From positions 1 through 33,788 of the forward strand of contig REEH01000154.1 in the NCBI GenBank assembly GCA_007695175.1: a DNA stretch of 33,788 bases, written 5' to 3'. The position numbers were made by a program, and so were the translations under genes. Of the stretch, positions 23,750 to 31,500 are shown piece after piece (position 1 is the stretch's first letter; every line of letters begins with the position of its first letter). The notes beneath the pieces are model-generated. The model saw only the letters and a list, made by a program, of their open reading frames with translations. It had not been told where the DNA came from and did no database searches. This DNA is from Spirochaetaceae bacterium. Lineage in GTDB: Bacteria > Spirochaetota > Spirochaetia > DSM-27196 > Alkalispirochaetaceae.

Positions 23750-24231
23750 TGCGTACCTCCTGAAACGGTCGCGAAATCACGGTGGAGAGTGTCGCCGGGG
23801 AGAATGCGGTCCACTTCCAGCACCATGTAAATGGAGTCGTTGTGCCGGGCGGTGCCTCTCAGAAACGAGTTGTCTCCCCGGTTCTTCCCCAGCGTGGGTG
23901 GGGCGGTGATCAGATCCTCTTCAAAATCGATGACCCCTTCCACGGTGTCAACGAGCAACCCCAGGGGCACCGCCTCACCCTCCCAGTCAAGATTCAGAAC
24001 GACGAAGCGACTGTTCACCGTTATCTCACCGGGGGGCAGGCCAAAGCGGCGCCGCAGGTCCAGGATCGGTATCAGGCGCCCCCGGACGTTCACGATACCC
24101 AACAGGTACTCCGGCGACCGGGGGATGCAGGTGGGTTCCTCGTATTCCAGAACTTCCTCGACCCGTTGTACCGGGACGGAAAAGGGCTCACCCTCCAGGC
24201 AGAACAGAAGATACGTTTCCCCTTTACTCAT
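23746..24231 (-). CDS. cheW: CheW chemotaxis coupling protein
   Basis: The 161-residue product is a single CheW domain: YLLFCLEGEPFSVPVQRVEEVLEY, IPRSPEYLLGIVNVRGRLIPILDLRRRFGLP, and a C-terminal DNDSIYMVLEVDRILP-like strand. CheW links chemoreceptors to the CheA kinase at the inner-membrane array. It follows cheA by 5 nt and overlaps ribokinase by 4 nt. The sequence around its start is nearly identical to that around the cheA start (both CATGAGTAGA then ATGAG), though no strong Shine-Dalgarno is seen. Length is normal. Confidence 0.93.
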   Translation of the reverse strand: MSKGETYLLFCLEGEPFSVPVQRVEEVLEYEEPTCIPRSPEYLLGIVNVRGRLIPILDLRRRFGLPPGEITVNSRFVVLNLDWEGEAVPLGLLVDTVEGVIDFEEDLITAPPTLGKNRGDNSFLRGTARHNDSIYMVLEVDRILPGDTLHRDFATVSGGTQ

Positions 24232-24236
24232 GGCTT

Positions 24237-26321
24237 CTACTCATGGCCTTTCTCTCGTGCCGCGAGGCGCACCAGGCGGTCCACATCCAGTACCAGCGCC
24301 GGTGTGCCGTTGCCCAGCATGATGGCGCCGGATATACCTTCCACCTTCTCGTAGATACGTCCGAGCGACTTGATCACCGACTGGTACGTGTCCTGGATCT
24401 CATCCACCACCAGGCCGACGCGCTTGTCATCCACCGAGACGACGATAAGCTGCTGCCCCCCGTTTTTCTCCGCTGTGCCCTTGATCCGGAAGTAGCGCCG
24501 CATATCCACGAAGGGCACGATACCACCGCGGTATGACGCGTATCCCCGGCGGTTTTCGTGATCCATCGTATCGAAATCGAGGCACTCCTCGATGTAGGAG
24601 AGATTGACCAGGTACCAGTTACGGTCCACCCGGGCGAGCAGACCCTCCACGATCGCCAGCGTCAGGGGGATGCGGATCGTTACCGTGCTGCCTTCACCTG
24701 TTCGGGACGCGATACGGACGCTCCCTCCCAGCTGTTCAATGTTGCGCTGCACCACGTCCATGCCCACGCCGCGACCGGAGACGGCGGTTGTCTGCTCGGC
24801 GGTGGAGAAACCGGGTGCAAAGATGTACTGCAGGATTTCTTCCTCGCTGCGGTCGCTCTCGGCGGAGAGAACGCCCCGTTCGATCGCTTTGGCCCGGATG
24901 CGTTCCACGTTCATCCCGGCACCGTCGTCACTCACGCGTATGACCACGTGGGCGCCCGCGTAGGATGCTGCGAGCTTGAGCGTACCGGTGGGACTCTTGC
25001 CGGCGCCGGTGCGAATTTCCGGAGTCTCGATCCCGTGATCGACGCTGTTCCGGACGATGTGCATGAGCGGGTCCTTGAGCAGATCGATCACGTTCTTGTC
25101 CAGCTCCGTCTCGCTACCCTCGGTGATGAGGCGCACTTCCTTGCCCAGATTGGAGGCCAGGTCACGGACCAGGCGCCGGTACCCGTTGAAGAGGCCGCTC
25201 ACCGGCACCATGTGCATCTCGATGGATAGGTCGCGCAGTTCCCGGATGAGCCGGTCCATCTGCTCGCCCACGGCAATAAAGTCGCGATCATCCTTCTGCT
25301 GGGCGGTAAAGACCACATTGGCGTGCATGGAAACAAACTCGCCCACCAGATTGACCAGGCTGCTCAGTTTATCCGTCCCGACCCGGATCGCATTGGAGGA
25401 TTCCGCCGTCTGGCGGGACTCGCGCATGGATCGAACGTAGCGCTGCTCTTCCAGCGCGGCGTGGACGCGCTCGCTCGAGACGAAGCCCTTCTCCACCAGG
25501 GTCTGGCCGAGAAAGGCGCGTTCATTGACCGACTGCTCCAGCGCCTCCGCGGTTATGTCGCCCCGTTCCAGCAGAATCTCCCCCAGGCGTTTGTAGGGCA
25601 GGTCACTGTCGGCAACCTCGTCCACCAGGGAGATTTCCAGGTCCGCGTCGTCCTCCACGAACATGAATACGTCCCGGATCGCCTGTTCATCCGCCGTGGT
25701 GGTAAGGAGCACCTCCCAGGCGAGGTAGCACTCCGTGGGATCGATAGAGGACAGCTCCGGAATACCGTCGGAAAACCCGAGTACCAGGATGGTGCCCAGC
25801 TCCTCCATCTCCCGGATCAGCAGCAGGGGGTTGGCTCCATGCCGGAAGAGGATCGGTTTCGGACGGAACAGTATCCGCCACGTTCTCTCCGATTGCGCCT
25901 CCGCCGATTGTCCGGCGGCGGGTGAGGCGGCGCCGTCTCCCTTCTCCGGCAGGTAGGCGAGGAAGGCCTGCTCCAGAAGAGCACCCTCGCTCTGGAGCTC
26001 CGGATCATCCCCGTGCTCCAGGAGAGCGAGAAGGTGGTCCCGGGCCTGAAGACCCAGGGAGATAATCCTGGATTCAACGTGAAGGGTGCCGTTCCTCATC
26101 AGATCAAAGACCGATTCCACCACGTGGGCAAAGTGCACGAGCGATCCCAGATCGAACATACCCCCGGAACCCTTGATCGTATGGAGGCTGCGGAAAGCGG
26201 CGGCGATCATCTCCTGGTCCGCGGGATCTTCCTCCAGGGCCAGAAGGCTTTCCTCGAGCACCACGAGCTGTTCTTTTGCTTCCTCCCGGAATGTCTCCAG
26301 CGGATCGGCGTGTATGCTCAT
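24237..26321 (-). CDS. cheA: CheA chemotaxis histidine kinase with a tandem MshEN-like motif
   Basis: The 694-residue product has the HPt domain (1-125) with phospho-accepting His47 in SLHTIKGSGGMF. Next is a P2-like region (145-235), then a helical module reading RLGEILLERGDITAEALEQ and FLGQTLVEKGFVSSERVHAALEEQ (245-293). Dimerisation (about 308-370), ATPase (375-555; N box HIVRNSVDHGIE, G1 DDGAGMN, G2 GRGVGMDVV) and a CheW-like domain (555-690) complete it. CheA phosphorylates CheY in response to receptors. The 245-293 pair resembles the MshEN/GspE-N motif (RLGxxLxxxG repeated), which in other proteins binds c-di-GMP. Length and order are otherwise standard. It lies between the STAS gene (10-nt gap) and cheW (5-nt gap). 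Confidence 0.93.
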   Translation of the reverse strand: MSIHADPLETFREEAKEQLVVLEESLLALEEDPADQEMIAAAFRSLHTIKGSGGMFDLGSLVHFAHVVESVFDLMRNGTLHVESRIISLGLQARDHLLALLEHGDDPELQSEGALLEQAFLAYLPEKGDGAASPAAGQSAEAQSERTWRILFRPKPILFRHGANPLLLIREMEELGTILVLGFSDGIPELSSIDPTECYLAWEVLLTTTADEQAIRDVFMFVEDDADLEISLVDEVADSDLPYKRLGEILLERGDITAEALEQSVNERAFLGQTLVEKGFVSSERVHAALEEQRYVRSMRESRQTAESSNAIRVGTDKLSSLVNLVGEFVSMHANVVFTAQQKDDRDFIAVGEQMDRLIRELRDLSIEMHMVPVSGLFNGYRRLVRDLASNLGKEVRLITEGSETELDKNVIDLLKDPLMHIVRNSVDHGIETPEIRTGAGKSPTGTLKLAASYAGAHVVIRVSDDGAGMNVERIRAKAIERGVLSAESDRSEEEILQYIFAPGFSTAEQTTAVSGRGVGMDVVQRNIEQLGGSVRIASRTGEGSTVTIRIPLTLAIVEGLLARVDRNWYLVNLSYIEECLDFDTMDHENRRGYASYRGGIVPFVDMRRYFRIKGTAEKNGGQQLIVVSVDDKRVGLVVDEIQDTYQSVIKSLGRIYEKVEGISGAIMLGNGTPALVLDVDRLVRLAAREKGHE

Positions 26322-26331
26322 GGGCGTCTAC

Positions 26332-26655
26332 TCATGATTGTATACAGGAGATCGGGGCGAGCCCGGCGAAGCGCAGCATCTTCTCTATTCGTGGCGCAGC
26401 TTCACCAGGGTCGATCTCGATCGTGACGGTTCCGGACTCGCCGGAACGGCAGAGTGAGTACAGAAGCTGGACGCCGGGCAGATCGAACTCCCCGATATCC
26501 GTCAGTACGAGTCTGAAGGTGCCCTTCCGGGGCATAGTCTTGAGCAGCTTTTCCCGCAGCTCCTCTACGGTGCCGAAGGTCAGATCACCTGAGACACGCA
26601 CCCGGACCGGATCGCGCTTCCGTTCCACCTGGAAATCAATCATTCCTGCCGTCAC
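26332..26655 (-). CDS. STAS-domain protein in the chemotaxis operon
   Basis: The 107-residue product is a single STAS fold (anti-sigma-antagonist type): VRVSGDLTFGTVEELREKLL, then FRLVLTDIGEFDLPGVQLLYSLC. In SpoIIAA-like members a Ser/Thr sits at the start of the helix after the Asp; here that place reads Asp-Leu-Pro-Gly, so phosphorylation is unlikely. It may instead be a structural or binding partner in the CheA-CheW array. The start is GTG 26655 or ATG 26643; neither has a good ribosome binding site. It lies between cheY (19-nt gap) and cheA (10-nt gap). Confidence 0.8.
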   Translation of the reverse strand: MTAGMIDFQVERKRDPVRVRVSGDLTFGTVEELREKLLKTMPRKGTFRLVLTDIGEFDLPGVQLLYSLCRSGESGTVTIEIDPGEAAPRIEKMLRFAGLAPISCIQS

Positions 26656-26674
26656 CCAGTTCCATTGTTCGTGA

Positions 26675-27049
26675 TCAGAAATCGAGCGTGGCGGTCACTT
26701 TCCGTAAAACCCCCACCAGGTTGTCCCGGTTTACCGGCTTGGTGATCCATGCCGTCGCGCCGGCCTGTTTCCCGGCCTGCTTTTTCTCATCCTCACTCTC
26801 CGTGGTGAGCATTATGATCGGTACCGCTCGGTTTACCAAGCCATTCCGCACGGCGGAGATAAACTCGACGCCGTTCATGTTGGGCATGTTGTAGTCGGAG
26901 ATAACCACGTCGGTATCGTCGGTGAGTTTTTCCAGGCCCTCCCGGCCGTCCACCGCCTGAGTAACCTCGTACCCGGCCGTCTTGAGGATTATCTCCACCA
27001 TCTGCCGCATGGACACGGAGTCGTCCACGATCATGACTTTCGTCGCCAT
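26675..27049 (-). CDS. cheY: CheY response regulator
   Basis: The 124-residue product is a single receiver domain: acidic pair Asp9-Asp10 (VMIVDDSVSMRQ), phosphorylation site Asp52 in ISDYNMPNMNG, Thr82/Thr83 (MLTTES) and Lys104 (WITKPVN). No output domain is present, as in CheY, which carries the CheA signal to the flagellar motor switch. It is the first gene of the operon CheY-STAS-CheA-CheW-RbsK and has its own promoter at 27086-27114. Confidence 0.93.
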   Translation of the reverse strand: MATKVMIVDDSVSMRQMVEIILKTAGYEVTQAVDGREGLEKLTDDTDVVISDYNMPNMNGVEFISAVRNGLVNRAVPIIMLTTESEDEKKQAGKQAGATAWITKPVNRDNLVGVLRKVTATLDF

Positions 27050-27085
27050 TACACCTAACCTTAGCTTCAGAATCTGGGTACCGCT

Positions 27086-27114
27086 ACTTTAGGGTTTGCA
27101 GCGGGTGCGGTCAA
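27086..27114 (-). promoter_or_regulatory. Promoter of the chemotaxis operon
   Basis: On the minus strand TTGACC (27109-27114), a 17-nt spacer and TAAAGT (27086-27091) precede ATG 27049 with a 36-nt gap that includes an AGG-rich ribosome binding site. The -35 is strong and the -10 moderate. Confidence 0.5.
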
Positions 27115-27186
27115 GAGCAGGTGCCGCGAGGGACTTGCGGTCAAAGGCCGGCATGGTTTCGAATACCTCCCGGCGAATACGGGGCG

Positions 27187-27329
27187 GACCGAATCGAAGT
27201 TCTCCCCGTCGAAGATAACCGTGCGGGCCTCCGCCTGATGGAGCGCATCATCGAGTACAACGCCGGGCGATCGTCCCGTGGTTCTCAATCCGCCGGGAAT
27301 GGACGGCTATGATGTGCCTGATCACGGCC
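27187..27329 (+). pseudogene. Decayed response-regulator receiver fragment
   Basis: This stretch lies in the 395-bp gap between cheY and the next lipoprotein gene. One frame reads RIEVLPVEDNRAGLRLMERI then IEYNAG, the start of a receiver domain (strand, acidic Glu-Asp pair, helix 1). From 27278 a second frame reads VVLNPPGMDGYDV, matching the phosphorylation-site segment normally written as LDLNLPGMDGYEV, but with the phospho-acceptor position lost (LN where a VLDLxLP pattern is expected). About 20 residues between them are missing and the frame changes, so this is a remnant. It is on the opposite strand to cheY. The rest of the gap holds the cheY promoter and a terminator. Confidence 0.6.
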
Positions 27330-27343
27330 GTTCTCCCTGCACG

Positions 27344-27380
27344 AAAAAAAGGAGCGCTCCCCCGGGGGGAGGGAGCGCTC
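27344..27380 (-). terminator. Rho-independent terminator of the lipoprotein gene
   Basis: On the minus strand a 10-bp perfect stem GAGCGCTCCC / GGGAGCGCTC with a C/G-rich loop is followed by C and seven T residues (27344-27350). It lies 65 nt after the stop of the lipoprotein gene at 27445. Confidence 0.88.
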
Positions 27381-27444
27381 AGGGTCTGGTGCGGCCGGAG
27401 GGTCCCGGGGTCCAGCGACCCCGCGGCCCCGCGGCGTGTAATCG

Positions 27445-28332
27445 TCAGTAGGTTATGACGATCGGCTGCGCCAGGTTTCTGTGCGTGAGGGTGTACTGGA
27501 TATCCTGCTCGACCAACTCCCGGTCGACGATCCGTAGCGTGATTTTGCCTTCCACGTCGGTGTTGCCCCGGTAGATGCGGCCGTTCCAGTTCATATTGGT
27601 AATCCGGCCCGTCTCGGTAACCACGATTCGCTCCTCGCTACCGTCTACGTCGTAGTACTCCCGGGTGCCGGTGAGGTTGAGAAAACCGAAGGCCTCGTTG
27701 CGGTTGCTCACCTCGTACTCCACGCGGCTGCTGAATCTATAACCATACGCCTCGACATCTTCTGGGGCCGGAGAGAAATCCCAGACGATCTCCTCGTCGC
27801 GACTGTAGATGGAGTAGTCACCGCTGTAGGTTGTGGAGTACTGCTCGCGGTACAGGGAGTTCTCGACACCTTCACTGTCGGAGAATACGTAGCGCCAGCT
27901 CAGCGGTTCTGCGTGCGTATCCTTGAGAAAGTAGATCTCCGTCGTGTTGTCTATGTGGGGGTTGAAGGGATAGGTTGTGACCGAGACAACGCGGAAGAGA
28001 TCCGGCTGGCCCTCGGGTTCGGGTACGGATACGGAGTAACTGGTCACCTGCCCCCTCATGGGGTAGTTGTTCAGCCTTCCGCTCGCCCCGTTCGCGATCG
28101 TTATGCCCGCATCAGGGTCCCAGTGCGGTACCGCCGCGGAGGCGCCGAAGCTGGAGGTGCCCGCCGCACCGGCGCCGCTCACATCTCCCGCCTCGATATC
28201 GATGGAGGAGAGGAAAAAGCCGCTCGGTGTGCCGTTGTCGGTGTCCGTGTCGATTTCCGGCCCGGTTCCAAAGGAGCAGCTCCCGAGAACGATTACCGTA
28301 TATAGCATCAGGGTCATCTTTATCGCTTTCAT
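27445..28332 (-). CDS. Lipoprotein of unknown function
   Basis: The 295-residue product has a lipoprotein signal peptide ending in VLGSC (Cys19), an acidic linker (GPEIDTDTDNGTPSG), an Ala/Ser/Gly-rich stretch (about 48-70), and a beta-rich remainder with many Tyr (SLYREQYSTTYSGDYSIYS, SRVEYEVSNRNEAFGF). I do not recognise a family. The repeated strands suggest a periplasmic or surface beta-sandwich or barrel-like domain. It has its own promoter (28350-28378), AGAGGA 6 nt before the start, and its own terminator, so it is a single-gene unit. It is downstream of the TPR/barrel gene on the same strand, possibly with no functional link. Confidence 0.7.
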   Translation of the reverse strand: MKAIKMTLMLYTVIVLGSCSFGTGPEIDTDTDNGTPSGFFLSSIDIEAGDVSGAGAAGTSSFGASAAVPHWDPDAGITIANGASGRLNNYPMRGQVTSYSVSVPEPEGQPDLFRVVSVTTYPFNPHIDNTTEIYFLKDTHAEPLSWRYVFSDSEGVENSLYREQYSTTYSGDYSIYSRDEEIVWDFSPAPEDVEAYGYRFSSRVEYEVSNRNEAFGFLNLTGTREYYDVDGSEERIVVTETGRITNMNWNGRIYRGNTDVEGKITLRIVDRELVEQDIQYTLTHRNLAQPIVITY

Positions 28333-28349
28333 TTCAATTCCTCTTATCT

Positions 28350-28378
28350 ATAGTAAGCAATTATCGTGCCAAAGACAA
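28350..28378 (-). promoter_or_regulatory. Sigma-70-type promoter of the lipoprotein gene
   Basis: On the minus strand TTGTCT (28373-28378), a 17-nt spacer and TACTAT (28350-28355) precede ATG 28332 by 17 nt, with an AGAGGA ribosome binding site between. Confidence 0.6.
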
Positions 28379-28480
28379 GGACGACCCCCTGCCAGTTGAT
28401 CCGTATCGTAACGCGTTTCACCGCAATGATTTACAGGGTGCGATGCAGCTCGCGCCGGCGACGCCCGGAAAGGGATCGCG

Positions 28481-28498
28481 AAAAAACGGGGCCGCCCG
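28481..28498 (-). terminator. Probable terminator of the TPR/barrel gene
   Basis: On the minus strand CGGG-CGGC-CCCG (28487-28498) is followed by six T residues (28481-28486), about 40 nt after the stop of the TPR/barrel gene. The stem is only 4 bp, so it may need the upstream palindrome ATGCAA-A-TTGCAT for strength. Confidence 0.5.
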
Positions 28499-28541
28499 AT
28501 GCAATTTGCATTGAAATACGCATTGCCATGCATTCTGCATC
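28498..28541. repeat. Cluster of ATGCA/TGCAT motifs
   Basis: Within 44 nt, five ATGC-type pentamers occur, including the 13-nt palindrome ATGCAAATTGCAT (minus strand) and an outer dyad GATGCA...TGCATC. It overlaps the stop codon of the TPR/barrel gene and abuts the terminator. It may fold as an RNA 3' structure or bind a protein. Confidence 0.45.
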
Positions 28542-31500
28542 ACCTGGTGAGGAGGCTGAAATTGCGTCCCACCACCGCAAAGGTTACGCCAATGTCGTAG
28601 TACCCGCCGTCGTCGGGAAAGGATCCGATGTCGCCGGAGCCGAGGACGCGGCTCCCCGAGAGGCCCAGCTGGAAGGCAACATTGCGCCGTGTCAGTTCAC
28701 CGGTGAGCCGCCCCACGGCGCGTATGGCCGGGTCATCCTCACCCTCACCGATTCGCGTCTGGTAGTACCCGCCGTAGAGGGAGCCTGTGACGCCCCAGCT
28801 TGTGTCGGTGGCGATGGGCCGATAGGCCTGCCAGTCAAGGCGGAGTCCCGTGTCGAATACCTTGTCCGGCCGGTAGTACCACCGGCTTTCCTCCCCCTGG
28901 TAGTCCTCGAATTCCGTGGTCACGGCGAGTCCGATCCGCGTCAGGGGTTCCGGCCGCCGGAGGATTGCGTAACGGAACTCCTGGGCCAGGCGATACCGTA
29001 CGCCCTCCACGGAACCATCCGCGGTGATCGCCTCCGCGACGCCGCCGGTGCGCTGGCTGTAGCGCGTCCAGACCGGGTCCGGTCGGCCCCGGAGATCCCA
29101 GGAGAGATCGCTGCGGAGCATGTGGGAACGGAAGATGGGGCGTTCCAGCTGCGATGTTTCCGGCGGTATATCCAGGTTGGCCGTGTAGACGCCAAAGCGG
29201 TAACTGCCCGCCAGGTAGAGCTCCCGCGTGCTGAACTCCCACCGCAGCCCCGGTTCCGGTTCCAGCTGGTACGTTCCGAAGAGGTCCGCCCCGTCCCAGA
29301 TCTCGATGGGTGACTCCGGCCGGGAGCCGTAGTAGAGGTTGTGAGCTACCAGGCGTGCCCCGAGGACAGGCTCCAGTGTAAAGCGGTCCGGCCGGAGGTG
29401 GAAGGGCACTCCCACGCGCACCGCGTAATCCTGGTATACGGAGCGGCGGACATAGGCGACGGCGATCGTCTCGTCCTGGAAGAAGTCCGGTATTCTCGTT
29501 CGTACCGTTCCCGATTCCAGCGATCCCCGGATGCCGTACCGGGAGTTGACGCGCCAGAGATACTCCATGGTCGTCCGCGTTTCCTGCCGCTGCGGCTCGG
29601 TTATCACGGTGGTGCTGCCCCAGAATTCGTCCGCGTACTGACGGGCGATCTGGTTGTGCAGGGCGATCGTATTGCGAAAGGTGCTGTCGCGCCGGTGTAT
29701 CGAGGCGAAGAGGTCCTGCGCACGCCGCCACTGGCCCTGTCGCCGGTAGGCCTGGGCCAGAATGTAGAGCGTCGCCAGGTTGTCCGGGTCTACCGCCCGC
29801 ACCAGTTCCAGCTGCTCCACCGCGCCGGCCAGGTCATCCTCCTCGATCAGCAGTTCTCCCAGACGGTTGCGTTCCGGGGCGGTGTTGGTCTGCAGGTAAA
29901 AGAGGGCGAGCTCCGTGGTTTTGCCCAGTATGTCCCGGAAAAGAAGGTCATGCTGCTCCAGCGTGCGCAGCGTGAGGGCCAGCTCACCGGAAAGGCGTGC
30001 GCCCTCTTCCGCGAGCGTTGTCGCCGCGTCCAGGTCGAAGATCCACTCCGGCGCCGGTTCCCCGTCGGCCCCGGGCGTGCCCAGGCGTCGGCCCGCCGCG
30101 CCGCGCATGAGTTCCGAGAAGACCAGCAGGGAAGCGGGTATTGATTCCGCCGCCCGGACCTCCTCCTCGAGATCGTACCAGAGGCGTACCGCTGCTGCCC
30201 GGCCCAGATGTCGTGCGGTCAGGGCAAGCAGAACGGGGGCTTCCTTCCGGAGGGCGCGCCGCTCATTCTCATCCTCCGATGCGGCGACCTGTGCGATCTC
30301 CGCGGGAGCGGGGGGATCCGGTGAGGGACCGGCCAGGGTGGCAAGTATTCTGGCGGTGCGCCGGTTGTTGCGGATGTCCGAGGCACGGTTGAGTTCCTCC
30401 ACCAGGATTTCCAGGGGCGGTTTCCAGTTCAGGCGCTCCCGGAGCGCCTCCAGCTCCGAGGTGCGCGCGTCCCGGTATTCCCCGGCGGATTCCACCACGG
30501 GTTCTATCGCGCCGGTGTAGAGGTCCCGAACGGTTGTGGCGATCCGGATCGCCTCGCTCAGGCGCGCAGCGGTAGTAGTGATTGTTGCACGGGTGGGAGC
30601 CAGGTCCGCTCCCTCCTGCTGCTGCAGGGTGCGGTAGGTCTGCACCGCCGCGACGAGCGCCGCCGAATCGGCGGCTATCTCGCCCGGAAGGGGGCGCATC
30701 AGGTACTGGGCGAGGGTATTGTACACGCCCTTCCAGGTGTGTTCCTCCACGTCCGCCCATTCCGCGTGCAGCGTCCGCTGCGTCTGGGCTGCCAGCAGGT
30801 TGCGATATACCCGGATTCCCTCCGCCCTCCGGCCGATCCAGAAGTAGGTCTGGGCCAGTTCCGCCCGGGCGACAAGATCGTCCGGGTCTTCCAGAACGGC
30901 TGCCTCAAACCCTGCGATGACCTCCTCCCGGAGGCTGAAGCGACTCTCGATGCGGGCCATCGCCTCCGCCGCGGGGGGAAGGCGCTGTTCCACGGTCCGG
31001 CGGTGCTCTCGCGCATCCTCGGTCTTGCCCTGCCGGAGCAGCACGGAGTAGAGCTGTTCGGCTATTTCCAGAGAATCGGGGAAGGTACGCAATCCCTCCC
31101 GGTAGAGCGCCTCCTCCCGCTGCGGTGCCTCGTTGATGCGATACTCCGCTCCCAGGGCCAGGACGGCGGCGGGGGAGTCAACCCGGCGTTCCGCCCGGGC
31201 AAAATACTCCCGGGCCTGCTCCTCCCGGTCCCACCAGAGATAGGTGAATCCGAGGTTCACCAGGAGGCGCGGATCATTGCTGTGATGGGAGAGCCCCGCC
31301 AGGAAGTACTGCTCGGAGGCACCGAGAAAACCGCTCCAGGCGGCGATCTTTCCCGCCTCGAGAAAGGTATCGATCCGATCGGGAGCGGCGGACACGAGGT
31401 CCCAGTACGCGCCGAGTCCCCCCTCCAGGTCGCCGCGCCAGATCGTGTTTCGCGCGATTGCCTGCAGGAGCGCCGGATTGCGCGCCTCCAGGATCTGGGC

